Assembly: GCA_014871385.1 (NCBI GenBank)
Contig: CM026426.1
Location: 52,004,478-52,068,477 of the forward strand
Source of the DNA: Ceratodon purpureus
Taxonomy: Eukaryota > Streptophyta > Bryopsida > Pseudoditrichales > Ditrichaceae
Direction of reading: 5' to 3'
Length of the DNA stretch: 64,000 bases
This document shows, piece after piece, positions 24,080 to 36,914 of this stretch; the stretch's first letter is position 1; the number at the start of each line of letters is the position of its first letter. The translations under genes and the position numbers were made by a program. The notes beneath the pieces are model-generated. The model did not search any database. It saw only the letters and a program-made list of their open reading frames with translations, and had not been told where the DNA came from.

Positions 24080-26155
24080 TAACCCGGCCTAGAAAACTAT
24101 CCAAGGTGGGAATCTACTCCACGGCTGCATTTGTGGCAATTGCCTCAACAAGGCTCTACAGTCCCTCCATGTTGGTATTGTCCTCGTTCTTCTCAGCTGC
24201 ACCTGGTCGTTGTGTGGTGGCGGATGAGTCCTTGTTCCCTTCTCCGGATAGGGCTGCCTGGGTCTCATGAGGGGAGACCTGCGTGGGATCGAACGCTAAG
24301 GAGTCTAAGTCGGGGAGAGCATCCTCTAGAGTTGCTACCAACAAACAAGAATTAGAAAAGAAGTAACATTTGGATGTAACAACGGGGCAGTCAACAAGCA
24401 ATGGGTAGGTAGGTTTAGGGGCAACAAACCTTGGTCGCCCTTGGCCTTCTCCCACGGAATCGCGGTCACAGAGGGGGCAGCGGGCCTCTTGCTGCCAGCA
24501 TGTGGTGAAGCGAGCTCGGCCAGAAGGATCTCCTCCGTGAGGCGTAATTCCTCCGCGGCCTTGGAGTCAAGGTTGAAGCCCCACTGCCCAAGCCATCCTC
24601 CAGTCATACCCCGCTCGCATCGACCGCATCGGGCGTCCTGGGAAAAGACTGCCTCAAACATACAATAAGGATGTGTCAAGCAGCCGCAGAACAAAGGTAC
24701 GCAGCAGGTGTCAACGAAGTAATGCTTGCAGAAGGTTCATGGGTCGTTCAGGGCTATTGGCAACACCTAGAACTCCCGGGGGTAACGAGCCAACACCTTC
24801 TTTGGCCGCAAGAAAGCTGATGCCAACTCCAAGGCCGAAATCTCCGCTGTGAGCGCGGAGACCTCAGCATGCCGTCCCTGCTCATCGGCTTCCATCTCCT
24901 CCAACTTCTTGTAGACCCTATCAATGCGGGCCTGGGCCTCAAGGAGTGCCTTGCTTGCAAGCCCCAGCTTGTCTTGGCCTAAGCGGGCCGCCTGATCAAA
25001 GCCCCTCTTCTCTTGATCGTTACCATCAGCCGCGGCCTTCTTGGAGGCCTTGCGAGCGGAGAAGATGTCGTCATAGAGCTTGGACTCCTCGGCCTCCTTG
25101 GCCTTGATGTAGTCCCGCTGGGTTGCAAGGTTGACCTTCACGCGGTCCCGGCTGGCCTCCACCTTCACAAGTGCCGCCTCCAATGACTTCTTCTTGAGGC
25201 GCTGCTGCTCCAGGACTTGCTTCGGATCCGTTGCCACCAAGGGCTGCACCTTGATGGCAACGGCAGCTGGGGTCTTCACGGCCTTCTTCTCCGCCACGGC
25301 CTTGGCAGGAGCGGGCAAGGATCTAGGACCCCTGACCTTCTTCGCCTCCGCGGCCGTGAAGGCCTTGGAGGTGGCTCCAACTGCCTTGGCTTCGCAGCTC
25401 GCCTCCGCCCCTCCGCCCTTGCCCTTGCTGCCAGCACCGGGGATGTGGCCAGCAAGGAAGTCGATGATGGCTTCAATCTACTCCCTCAAGGCTGGGGGTG
25501 TCAACTTCTGCGGATTACGCCCTGGCAGCTTCTCACGCGCCTTCTGAAGGGCCTTCGCCTTCTAGGCGAAGTTGACATCCACGCCTTCCTCAAAGAAGAG
25601 GTTGCAAGCACGAAGGAAGGAGGTCCCGAATGCCCAATTGTCGGGGTCACCTCCATAGGTCTTTCGGTATTGGAGCAAGTAATTCCTCACGGCCTCTCCA
25701 TCCTCACAGTCAGCAACGTAGTGCCGCCCAGAAGAACGCTCAAGCCATCTGTCAATGAAGTCGGCCTTCCTGCAATGCTTGTCGCTGCTGAGGTCACTGA
25801 ACTTGAACCCCACATTGGAGAGCCCCAAGGTGCGGTGGATGAAGTCGTCATCGTAGTCGGCAGTCTGCCTACCCAACAGAAATGGGGCGAGGTGGTGGAG
25901 CTGACCTACGAGGGCAGAGGGTTAGGCCTCCAAATCAAATGCATCGTCCCACGGCGTCTCGACTCCTTCCTCCTCCTTGCTGTTAGCAACCTCCAAGGGC
26001 TCCTTGTTCTCCACAGCCTTCTTGGTATGATCCTCCTCCCGAGAAGCCGCGGCCTTTCCCTTCCTGCTGCTTGACATCTCTGGCGCTGGTAGTGCAAAAA
26101 CAACAGATTTTAGAATAGGGAGATTGCGCATGGAAGCTGAAAAAGGAAAGACCAC
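24080..26155 (-). mobile_element. Fossil gag-like coiled-coil ORF
   Basis: One minus-strand frame from about 26155 to 24740 encodes a lysine-rich N-terminus (MSSSRKGKAAAS), a globular stretch (DFIDRWLERSSGRHYV, then WAFGTSFLRACNLFF), an alanine/lysine-rich linker and a long coiled coil (VLEQQRLKKKSLEAALVKVE onward). A possible further exon pair lies at 24690-24130. Domain order resembles the gag-like ORFs of the LTR-like family in this window, but sequence similarity is weak, so the assignment is an inference. The copy is broken, with roughly five interruptions in the main frame. No terminal repeats found. Confidence 0.45.
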
Positions 26156-26329
26156 AAACGGGTGATTATTCTTGCGGATTAGTTGAATTTAGTTCTTACA
26201 CAAGAATCCTCGCAGCTCTCTGAACCTTGGCGGCCATGTCTAAACGACCCCAGCTAACTCTGCCATCGCCCTCTCTGCACCAACCCAACAACAGAGCGGC
26301 ATTGACAAAATCCGTGGGGGGGGAAATTG

Positions 26330-26900
26330 GAAGCTTACCTTTCTGCCTTCACTGTCGTCACTCCCTCCCGCTGCCGCAGCTCCCCTCTCCCTCCCGCCCT
26401 TGAAGCTCCCCTCTGCGCCTTGGCTCCCCTCTGCTCTTTAGCTTCCCTCTGCGCCGCAGCTCCCCTCCAACGTCGAAGCTCTCCTCTGCTGCCGTATCTT
26501 CCCGCTCCTCTCGCTACCGTATCTTCACTGCTGCCTTCTTGCTGCAGGTCTTCCCCGCCCCGCAGCTCGCACCTCCACCCTGCTGCTTCCGCCGCAGCCA
26601 CGCAGCTCCTTGCGCAGCAGCTCCCTTTGCTGTTGTTTGCTGCTACTGCTGCTCACACCTCCTCTCCGCTCCCCCCAAGTCGACCCTGCTCCTCGCAGCT
26701 CCACCGAGCTCTTCAAAGCACAGCTCCTTCCCGCCCCTTTTGCTGCAGGTCAAATGAATACAGTATCCCACATGCAGCTCTCTGCTCCACTTCTCGCTCC
26801 TCACGATGTGGCTTCCGCAGCCGCAAACGCTCACGGCCCCCTCCGCACCCACAAATCTACATAGTCCCCTCCCTACCCAGAAATCCTCACGACCCCCTCT
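26330..26900 (+). repeat. CT-rich low-complexity tract (GCAGCTCCCCTC words)
   Basis: The plus strand is dominated by C and T with recurring GCAGCTCCC, CGCCTTGGCTCC and CTTCCCGC words, producing false proline/leucine/serine-rich ORFs on one strand and arginine/glycine/glutamate-rich ORFs on the other. Lying upstream of the minus-strand gag-like ORF, it may be that element's leader. Confidence 0.6.
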
Positions 26901-27660
26901 GCCTGATTCGATGATGTCGCTTCTTGCTAGTTGGTGCAGCGCTCTTCAACGGCACGAATCTTAGGTGTGAGCTCCTGACAATGGATCACGGCGCCCACAG
27001 CACTGCCGTGTCAGAGCAAATCCTAGGCGCCTGCTGGAAGCAAGAGGTCGGCAATAGAAGAGAGGCGGAGAGCAGCTAATAATCAACCCCATATCCTTTT
27101 TCGGAAAGAAGGCCAAAGACTGGTTTGAAGGAGACTCTTGCTGGAGTCAACCGCTTACCACGTGGACAACGTTCCTTTAAGGGGGGATTGAGGCTCTTAA
27201 GCAATGTTAATTAGGGGGATCTTGAAGGAGCTGGTGGGAAGGTCATACTGACCTTAATTGTCAATCATTGCCACGGCCTTACACCTCACTTCCCCATTTG
27301 TTGTGGATGAAAGAAAAACCGGCATAGAAATTAAAATCAAAATTTAAGGATGAGTAACATGTATGATTACTAAGACACATTCATTGAATTCATCATTATG
27401 AAGAGTAATAATCCCTTGGATTGGTCTTTCTAGTGAAATAACCAGAAAATATGTTTATGAGTGAAGCATGGTGTAGCCTATCCAAATGAAAACATTGTTG
27501 ACACCCAAAAAATTACAAACATTTAGTCAATCTATTCGTAGATGGCTAGTGTAGAATAAATCCATCAAACATGTCTAGGGGATAAGCATGGTCCACCCCA
27601 ACTAAATGAAAACATTGTTGGCAGCCACATTCTATATGTCCATACATTGAGTTTACAATG
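26901..27660. other. Spacer between two elements
   Basis: No coding frame. Two similar phrases near 27480 and 27600 (CCAACTAAATGAAAACATTGTTG-like) may be a short duplication at the left boundary of the next transposon. Confidence 0.4.
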
Positions 27661-30600
27661 AATTGCACTCAATTCCCTCGATCGTCGCTAGCGTCACCAC
27701 CGCCCACGTTGTTGCAAGCATTCTCATTGTCAGTGGAGTTGCGACCTTCCTCAGGATCCACATTGTTGCCATCCTCCTCGGGGTCATCTTCGTTGGCAGA
27801 ACCTCTTGCTTGAGCATTGTTGCCTCCACCGCCTCCAACGGTGTTATCACACACCCAAGCTCTGCCAACACGCCGTCGCCTTGACCGCCAATTCTCCAAA
27901 GCCCTGGCAGCATTTGATCGATGCCACTGTTCTCGCCTTCTATGCGTAGCCTCCAATCTTGCCTCATCAACCGGGGTATTGAGAACCCTCGTGCACTCTA
28001 ATTTCTTGTTATACCGATGCTGTATATTTTGGTACCAATGCTGGAATTGTTGCAAAATAACACTGATGCGCTCTTTGCCACCACCATGAGCTGTATGCAC
28101 TTGATTCGCTGCCTTTGCTTGATGATGGGATTTCTCCATACCCTGGCAACTCCATACGGCCAGACTACCGTATTCCTCCACAAACCAACTACCATGCCTG
28201 ATAAGTACATGTTGTCAACAGCCACTTCAAGGTTAGTGCTGGATTGAGAATTGAAGAAAGTAAGATCAGCCATCAACCCCCAATTCATCGCAAACATCGT
28301 GGATATAACTCACCATGTAGTGCGACACATGCTCCTCTCCAAAGGCCTCCAAAAATGTTCTCCCTCACGTTTCTATCTGTCCTTTTAATTGGAGTCGTTG
28401 TTTTGCTGTCAACACCAAGCCGCTGAAATATGGTAGAACCTCTTCAAAGGCTTGCCACATAGCAGCCCTCGCCCTACGATGTGCACCGTCGCCACTATTA
28501 TTGCTCTCTGCTTGACATATGTCTTTCGAAGCCTTGTCGTTGCCTGACCAAACGCTTGGTCTAAATACTCTGCTGGCAACAACCCCACTAAAAGATGGCT
28601 TCTGTGGCACATTCCCTGTGCTGCCACTCAGTTTGGATCCTTTCTAATCTCCACGTTGCCACCGTGAGCCCTGATAGCTGACAAGGACTTCTCCATTTGT
28701 TCTATTGCTGTAGCCCTCAGTCTTTGATCTTGTATGTTCCAGACATAAATGATGTGTTGATGCACAATCTTCTCCGCTAGGCGAACTAAGGCAAGGAGTG
28801 TACAAATGTGCACTCTGTGCAATGGAATTGGCAAGATAGGCCGCCACCTTGTATGTGCACGCCTGTCACAAGGTTTTGGCTCCACAGAGTTGGCAAACAG
28901 TCCCCCCACCCAGTTTGGTTTCCCGCGTTTTCTCATGGCAGCACTCGCCTGGCTTGCTGTCCCTACGATAGGCTTAGCCCTCTTCTGCTCACAATATATG
29001 CAGTTCATTGCACATGACGGCCCAAACAGAAGCCCGTATATACACTTGATCGTCTTCATGTCCGCAGCGAGATGCCACTCCACATGGAATTCTCCAACTT
29101 CAAGGACCGTGAGTTTCTCGCCACTGGACTGTGCTGCAATCACAGATGGAAATTTGGATTTCCCAAATATCCACGAGAGACCTTCGTAGGACTCTTTTTC
29201 CACTTGAAAGGTTGGCACTGGCCAGATTTCCTGCTCCGACTGGACTGAGAAAAACAGGGCATGGTTCCTCTGAATGTCTAGGTCAAGCGCCCTATTCAAC
29301 AACGTGATGTTGATTCTTTCAAATTTCTTGCCATTCACAATCTCGGCCTCGTCCAATTTCATGACAAATACCAGCGGTGCCCCTCTTAACCCTGTGGAAA
29401 CATGGCGAGTGGATGTGGAAGTCACATTTAATTGATAAATAAGCGTGCTAACAGTCTGAGGTGATTACGCTACCTTCTTCCGTGACGCCGTAGAAGATCA
29501 CCATGCTCCTTTGGACCACCTCAAGGTCTGTGAATAGGGAATTCTTGTCAGTCAAAACGACTTCCTTTACCATGTCCTCGGACATCTTGTTCTTCTTAGA
29601 ACTTGCTGGCAGCGTAAGTTGACCTTCAGCACGGTAGTATTCGCCTATATACTGTGGCAGGTTTGCATTTCACTCCTGCCGAAGCAGTTTCACGTGATAG
29701 GGGCTCGGCAAAATACTCCCGGAGACTCCTTTGTTCAGAGCAGCAATGGGAGCCTTCACAGATTTGTAGAGAGCACCATATCCCCGATGGGAAACCCCTG
29801 CCTGGTCGCAAGCAGCAAGAATTTTGTCCGGTCCAATACTCTTACCAATCGATTTGAGCACATTTTTCGCAATATCTGTCTAAACATGTGCCATTGCAGG
29901 CTGAGAAGCGAGCGCTACACCTTCATGCCGTGACAAAATTCGAGCTAGTGCTACTGCAGTCCTATTTTGGGACTCTTTATCCCCCCGCAGTCGAGAGCAC
30001 TTCCGGTTCTCTCGGTTCCTTTCGACAACAAACTGCACCACATCTGGTCGCAGCACTGTCCGCACAAGCTTCACTCTTGCTTTTGATCCACCTGATCCAG
30101 GTTTTAACTCGTGAATCCCTCTGAGAGCCCTCCTCCTATTTCGCATGCACATGGGGGTCTCCTTCTCGAAGCTGGCCCTCCGCTGGCAGCGGTCAACGTC
30201 TTCTTGGAGACCCCGCACATGGCGCTCCAATTGCTCCACCCTTTGGGCATGGCAATCACGGACAGCCTGTAATTCAGCTTGCAAATTCGTGCATGTCTTC
30301 TCTAAGTCAAGGCAACGCATGAACATCAATTGGACATCTTCGGCTGCCGTAGAGTTGCTGGCCAGAGCTTCGCCTCTAAGCTGAAGCACTTCTTCGCTCA
30401 ACTGTGTCAACTGGATCCATGTCTCCTCCTGTGTAGGACCACGTACACAATGATCTAGCAGCCTGTATGTATATCCGCGAAGACCTTGCTCTCCATGACA
30501 TATGAATTCAATGAACTCTTTTAGCAATTTGATTGGAGGTGGTTTCCATGTCACTGGATCAACAGGGTAAATGTCTCCATTGATCCACAAGTCAATGCTC

Positions 30601-30819
30601 GTGTCTCCACGCAACCTCCGTGTTGGAAACGAGCTCCTCATGCATAGCTCTACTTGCGTAGAACCTCGTCTTATGACCGGGGCATAGCGTGTGTCCAGTG
30701 CAACTTGGGGAATTTACTGATTGCTTCGTGCAGCCCTTGCTGCCATCGTGGAGCCAATAGTCGGTAGTCTTGATTGAATCTCCCCTGGTCACGCTTGGTG
30801 ATTTGCAGGTATTCAACAA
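27661..30819 (-). pseudogene. Second DNA-transposon transposase, decayed
   Basis: Pieces in consistent order on the minus strand form one gene. The N-terminal part (30640-29883) has a coiled coil (CTNLQAELQAVRDCHAQRVE region). Then come GVSHRGYGAL (~29790), YIGEYY, the block WHLAADMKTIKCIYGLLFG with a CIYC pair (29090-28970, probable catalytic Asp), LPYFSGLVLTAKQRL (~28440) and VWSCQGMEKSHH with HGGGKER (~28150, probable catalytic Glu). An acidic asparagine-rich tail ends at 27669. I know this D-GL-C-x2-C and QGxEksH combination from DDE-like transposases, but cannot name the superfamily. Visible lesions are in-frame TAG at 29880, in-frame TGA at 29670 and 28628, and frame changes around 28600-28500 and 28300-28180. 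A further 5' piece may start near 30819. Confidence 0.6.
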
Positions 30820-31051
30820 AACTTGTTATGATTTTGGGACACATCCTACACTCAATGAAAGACTAAAGTATTAGCAAATTCGCTCAACCGTGATAATTAT
30901 TGCTTGACGACTAAATTCACAATCACAAATACTCCGAACCTAATTCGATAGACCTGCGTGGTATCTACAAGCGCTGTCGACCACGAAACCTACCTTGCCT
31001 TATGCCGTTGTGGCAGCAAGGCCTAATGAAACCGAAATTCAAATTGCTCTA

Positions 31052-31790
31052 AAGGGGAGAAGCACAATAAAGTGGACCACCAAGTGCAATATGTGATCAC
31101 TAGGAAGTGAATATGAAGTGTGCTGTTTTTTACAGCTCAAAGCTGATTTTGAGCATTTTGGTGAAGTTTTTGAGCATTTTAGTCACTTTCTAAGGTGTCA
31201 TAAGGTATCTTACACACATCTCAATGAAAAAAACATCTTCAATTGAAACTATATTGAACCCGTAGTTCTAAATCATGAAAATGAACTTTTCCAAAGTCTT
31301 GATTTCTTCATTTGGGGCCCTCTATTGTCTTTAGAAGATGTTTTTTCCAATTTAAAAAACAATTTTCGGTGAAAAAAACCTCACAAAAAGTTTTACCGAA
31401 AACGGTGTTTTAAAAACGTCCCGGGGATACTTTTCGCCAATCTAGGATTGCAAACATGGCCACCCGGATCATTTCTACAAGCGTAATGTACAAACGAAGG
31501 GCCCTACAAAGTCAAAAGTGATTTCTGTCAAAACTACAATGTAATACGGTCACTTTTCCAAATGACTGCATTCACTTTGTTCAACTTTGTCGTGTTCATA
31601 GAGGTGTCTCAACTCAACAACTACGAACGCAAATTTCGGAAGTTGTAGTACATCAAGTCTACTTTCCGTACCCTAAACTTAATTTCCCATCAAGAAGTTT
31701 TAGATGCCACTTTCTAGCGTGTTTACACAACAGGCTGAAATTGGCAATGAGCTAAGCACTTTTGTCGTCCACTTTATTGTGCTTCCCCCC
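31052..31790. mobile_element. MITE, Tourist/Harbinger-like
   Basis: Left end AGGGGAGAAGCACAATAAAG and right end the inverse (CTTTATTGTGCTTCCCCCC) form terminal inverted repeats that continue with minor mismatches to about 37 bases (GTGGACSAC, then AAGTGC). TAA flanks both ends, consistent with the 3-bp target duplication of the PIF/Harbinger superfamily. The interior is AT-rich, without an ORF. Confidence 0.7.
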
Positions 31791-32513
31791 TAAAACCCAC
31801 TAGCCCCTAAACACCCCACAAAGGTTTATCGTGGCAACTCAACTTCCTTTCAAGTACATCAGTTTTCATCTCTTCGTTGAAGCCAATGTCGCCGACTGAG
31901 AACGACCCCTCGCCGCCGTCGCTGCTAGCGGACGCTGCCAATAAATGAATCGGAATCTCAAGTTTGCTCCACCGATCTAAGGCGCCATCGCCACTCGGAA
32001 TCTTTGGAGCAAATCACATACGATTTTGCGTCCCATAGTGCCATAAACGATTTGCTTGAAGCAGAACAGGGCGCTTTGTTTTCTTGGTGCTGAACGACGT
32101 AGAGCCGGTGGCGCCATCACGCCCAAACCGTTATGGCAACAAGTCGAACAATCCGTGGATCGAGGCAACGGATCGAGGCAGTTTATTAATTGCAGAGCAA
32201 TAAATTCCACTCCTTGGCGCTCAACAACCACTGTCCACGCCCTCTTGCCAACGAGGCAAAACCTAGCCACGCAGCTCCCGTCCGTCTCCGAAAGGCCGCT
32301 CCGGGCAGCGTTTCAGACCCCTGCTAATAGCGACAGAGGGGTTTTTGGGCAGGAAGCTCACCTAATCCGGGCAGTCTTACAAGGCCCATTGGAGACCCCA
32401 TTTTTCCCCTAATGACCTGTACAGTGTAAATTGGTTATGATTAGCTGCTTGCGAGCACAAAACCCTCCCTCTACTGAATCCGCTAAGAATCCTTCAAGTT
32501 TAAATGGTTCTTT
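31791..32513. other. GC-rich segment, possible exon of unknown gene
   Basis: 31860-32410 is richer in C and G than its surroundings and holds overlapping frames on both strands (31977-32270 minus, 32056-32412 plus), neither with a motif. It could be a first exon or leader of the decayed transposase to its left, but nothing decides this. Confidence 0.3.
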
Positions 32514-32940
32514 GTGCTTGAAATTATTATAATTTTCAAGTTTAGGGAGGATGACATAAACCTTGTCAAAGGAGGGTTAAGTGGTGTCAAAGTCCGAAAA
32601 TTCATTCAATACGAGGGCTCCCATCTGTCAAAAATTTGTCCACCACCTCTAGAAATGCTCATCTATGACCACACTCTGTATAGTATGAGAAATCCATGCC
32701 TTGTGTGAACGGGAATGTGACTTCTCCGTCTTGTAAACTTGCCACTCAAAATCCACAACACTTTTCTCTAACGCTACTTTAACCTTTAGCAAGCAATCAA
32801 TCATATCAAAATCAAGTGCAAATCTTTTTGAGTTGAGCATCATCAATCTAGATTTTAGATTGTGCTTTAGGAGCACAGCGAGGGGCATTCGCTTCATCTT
32901 GATAAACTTCACCAATTCTTACGGCTATTCAAGAGGTCCC
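32514..32940 (-). pseudogene. hAT transposase internal fragment
   Basis: The minus-strand frame contains RFALDFDMIDCLLKVKVALE followed by SVVDFEW, which fits the hAT core pattern (TRFAS-x-F-x-ML-x2-LL-x-VK-x2-L, then W), and then IQSVVIDEHF and RWW, matching the IxxDxFW segment. The frame is broken downstream and both ends are missing. It is not joined to the hAT C-terminal piece at 18.8 kb, 14 kb away. Confidence 0.5.
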
Positions 32941-33690
32941 TCTATCCATGAAGCCTTTGACCAATCCATTAGCAATAATACGATGGCATGAATGGCACAT
33001 CCTTTGACATTTACAAGCAAGTATTTCTAGTAGATCATCTTAGAGGTATTGAGCATTTGCATCCCATAACTAATGCACAATTTAACAATTATCTAGAGTC
33101 AAATTTATTTACAAAGTCAATTCATGATAGATGCCATGTATTCGACAATATTTTTCTTATCTATAGTATTTACAAATCCCAAGTATAGCTTTTGTTAGTG
33201 TGGGTAAACACATGGAGATGATTGAGATGCAAAGACCTAGCCAGCCAAAGCTGATACGTAGGCCGAGGGAGCGTCACGGTGTTCAAAGAGACCGTGGTAG
33301 TGTGAAAAGGGGTGAATGTTGGTAGTGGGAATTCCTAGACTAAGTACTAAAGTCCTTAGACACTAGTTCAAGGGGGAGGAGTGAAACAGTACACCTTCCT
33401 CAGATAGCCGTGGTATTCCAAGGGGAGGTTTTAGAGAAATAGAAAAGGGGTTTTGGAAACATTAGCGTTAGACCATGGTATGACGAGAGGAGAGGAAATG
33501 CCGGAGGTAGAGAGAGAGAGAGACTTTCCCTAAATCCCAAGGCTACGGGATCAAAAGACACACACGCATGTACACTTGATCATATGTAATGAAGAGTCAA
33601 GACTTTACTTCAAGAAGAGACAGTGTCATCATAAGAGCTATGGTGTCCAAATACAAAATATAGGTCGTCAAGGAAGTGACGAGTTGGTCG
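32941..33690. other. No gene; possible 3' flank of the next fossil element
   Basis: Includes a short AG microsatellite near 33510-33525 and a purine-rich phrase (CAAGGGGGAGGAG, ~33370). These resemble the non-coding ends of LTR-type elements but no terminus is identifiable. Confidence 0.35.
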
Positions 33691-33699
33691 GAAGTATAA

Positions 33700-36171
33700 G
33701 CGGTGCTGCCAAAATACGCTATGCCTCCAAAACCAAGTAGTGTCTCCTACTGCTACCCTCTATCCTTTTATACTACCCTCGGAACTACTCTACTTGCGGC
33801 TAACTAGTAGTATTGCGGCCTGGAGTCCTTGATTGTCGTGGCTGCCGTGTTGTCTTTGGCGGGGTAATATTTTATCCTTCTTTGAAGAGTGCAGTCTCTT
33901 CTTTGATTGCGGGTTTACTGGGGCAGACGTCGAAAGGCATGTCGTTGGTTGGGGCGGGTCTTGTCGCGGGGTACCTGAGCATGGCGCCGTGGTGGTGGAT
34001 GATCACCATAAGGAGCAGTGATGGCCGTGGCAAGCCCACAATGAATTAGGTTATGCTTGGTTTGACAGGAGTTTGGGTGTTGGTACACGTCAACACTGTT
34101 TTTTCCAAGAGCTTGTTGCTCGGAGGACATTGCACTTGATCGGCCTTTGGGTTGGAGTAGACCGCCGCGAGGTCGGGGTTGTCCATGAAATATTTCTTGA
34201 CCTTGGTGATGGGGGTCTCCTTGTCGTCCTAGGTGTCACTCTCTTCCTCTTTGCCTTCCAGGTTGTGCTCCACTTCCAGCTCTTGTAACGCAATCTTCTG
34301 TTCTCGGATTGGTCTAGAATGTGCATGGGCCTCTAGGTTTGGATGACTGGGCACGCTTGGAATTGTCGGTGCTAGTGATCGCGGCTTTGGAGTTGGCTGC
34401 CGTGGCGAGTGTTCTGGTGTGTCATCAACATCCGTTAATGCGTCCAGGATGTGTACCTGCTTAGCTTGGTCCTCCTACTCTTGGAGTTTGGGGAGTAAGG
34501 TAAGCTCGGTGACTTCTGCTTGGTGTCCCTGGACTTGTGATGGCTTGCAGGTTGGTGTCTTGCTGTTCTGGTCAAACTCGTTCACTATGTCCATGGTGTC
34601 AATAACCATAACGTCCATGTCCATACTCTCCCATTTTGGCTTGGACTGCTCCAGGTCCAACTCCACGATCGCCTCATAAAGCATGGAAGTAATAAGTTCC
34701 AAGGATGGTACCTTAAAGGTTGGAGGAGTTTCCCAGAGCATGCGATAGGCATTGTTGGCGATGACCCTTGCCGCGTTCTGGATCCAATTCACCTTGTTGG
34801 CTTCAAAATTGACCTTGGCATTTTTGGTCTTTAAACGCTCCTATTGCAGCATCGACACATTGCCGATGTCCGCGGTTGCCATCGGCTTGGCAGTGGATTT
34901 TTGTGCAAGAGCCTGAGTTAATGCTTTGCACTAAGCAATGTAGCCCAAATTTTGCTGCTTTAGTCACTGAGCTTGCTGGATGGCCAAATTCCGTTCCCTC
35001 TCCATGGCGTCCACTTGCTCATGCGTCGTGATTATTTTTAACTCCAAGTTCACAACTTGGCGACGTAGATTGTCGAGCACGTGGTTGGCTTCTTCCACTT
35101 TTGCCTTGTTTTCCTCCTAAGCGTCCTCAAGTGTCTTCCGTGTGCTCTCATGTGTGGTTTGGACTTCTTGGGTTGCATGCTTCGTAGAACGTTCCTCGAA
35201 CCTCCTCTGCCCTGTCTTCAATGTCCGCTTCTCCTACTTTGTGGTGTATATAGATTAGAGCATCTGCTCCACGCATGTTTTCAACGGCCCTTGGACCTCC
35301 TCCCTCAACCGTGTCATCAATGGCCTTAAGTCTTGACTGGGCTCCCCCTACCCCCTCTTGCGCTTCGGGCTCCGATAATTGGAGTTGCTTGTTGGGCCCT
35401 CAGGGGCTAAGTCTTAGGCGGCCTTGGCCTTGACGACCAATTTTCTCTAGATGTCCAAGAAGGTACCCATTTAGGGCGATTCCTTATGGGCCTTGTCATA
35501 TGCCAAAAACTTGGCTATATACATGGTCAGATACGGCTCGATGGGACTCTCGTAATCCTGGCGTCTACGGTGTCCTCGCAATTAACCTTGAAACTAATCA
35601 TCTACTATCAAACCCCAATTGATCTTCTCTCCCTAATCCCCTAGAAGGAATAGGCTAAGTCGCTCGAGGGTGATGCGATTGCAGTCATTCTTGAAAAAGA
35701 TCTCACTGAGAATCCTCTAAAATCTACTAGCAAACCAAGGCTCCTCTAAAACATGCCCTAGAACAAAAAAATCATACTTTCCATCATCCTGTGGCTAGAG
35801 ACCCTTGACGGCCTTGGCAATGTCGGGCCTTGGTGTTGCGCATTCCGTGCTCCACAACGTGATGGCAGTGAAGTCCCAACAAAGAATGCGAAAGGGTAGC
35901 TACACGAATACTGCACAAGGACTCCCTCAACGATGCTCGAAGGAAATGGCTCCTCCTCGCTCCTTGCTGCCATGGATGTCACAAACGCAGTGCACCGCGC
36001 AATGTCCACGGTGCCGCTTAGCTTGGTCCAGTACTTGACGATGTTTGTCTTGGTCAACCACACTCCAACGGTCTTGCGCTTCCACTCCCTCACCACCCGC
36101 AGCGTGTAGATCGGCCCCAAGCTGTTTTTGTCCTCCATGTTATCGACGACTACTACGGCTATGGTGAACAA
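33700..36171 (-). mobile_element. Fossil gag-like coiled-coil ORF, long and old
   Basis: A minus-strand reading frame of about 2.4 kb has protein-like composition: a globular N-terminal part, a segment SPIEPYLTMYIAKFLAYDK that aligns with TPIAPFLYHLYHSGSLLLDK in the 46.7-kb element, a long charged coiled coil (35250-34950) and a proline/threonine-rich tail. Order and local similarity place it in the same gag-like family. It is broken many times (more than a dozen interruptions). No terminal repeats found. It lies just beyond the last recognisable exon of the methyltransferase-like gene and may have truncated that gene. Confidence 0.5.
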
Positions 36172-36914
36172 AAATAAAAAACTAATTCTAAAACAACTCT
36201 CAACAACAAAAACGAACTAAAAATGCAAAGAACAAACTTACAGAGGAGGGAGAACAAGAGAGGAGGCAAGAAAGTGGAAGTGAAGAAGTGTGAGAAGATC
36301 CTAGAGGGAAGTCGTTTTAAAAGAGTGCTCTAGGCTTGGTTTGATGGGCGAGGTAGGCTCTTGAGAGCCTACCTTGGATACTGGCCACGCTATCTGATCT
36401 CGTTAAGAGGAATTTTAGAGGTAATTTGTCCAATCACCATGGTATCTATGCAGGTTATCATGGATGATTTGGCGGTGGCTAGACTCGACGTCATGGTGTC
36501 TCGACTGTCTATGTTGTCCCTGCTAGCCGTGAAAATTGAGTTCTCTTGATTTGACTAGTGAGTTTCACATCCAAGTTGGCTCTTGGTGTCCATGTATTGC
36601 ATCTTGAAAGGTTAGATCCACATGGTCATGGCTAACGTGGATGTCTGGGAGAATCATGTCTGACGGGTCACCGTCTTGAGTGTCTGTTATGTCTGTGTCT
36701 TGAGACTTGGTTGTGGGAAAAATTCCGAAGAAATGGCAATGGCGGTGGTCATTGATTGTATTGTCTACAAGCATGCTCTTGATGGGCAAGAATCCATGGT
36801 GACCACAGATGTCGGTGGCGTTGGCCTCGGTAATGACGAGGGTGAGCAAACTTGACGAGGGTGAGCAAACTTGGGCACACTTGAACAAAATTAATTTCAG
36901 TCAAACAAACTGAC
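36172..36914. other. Where the last exon of the methyltransferase-like gene is expected
   Basis: No continuation of the methyltransferase domain was found. A 107-codon minus-strand frame (36565-36888, rich in D, T and H) has no MTase character. A 17-base word (GACGAGGGTGAGCAAAC) occurs twice in tandem at 36835-36870. Confidence 0.4.

Noticed and set aside
26327-26914. 195-codon plus-strand ORF rich in L, P, S and R
   Set aside because: Low-complexity translation of a CT-rich repeat tract (GCAGCTCCC words); no domain.
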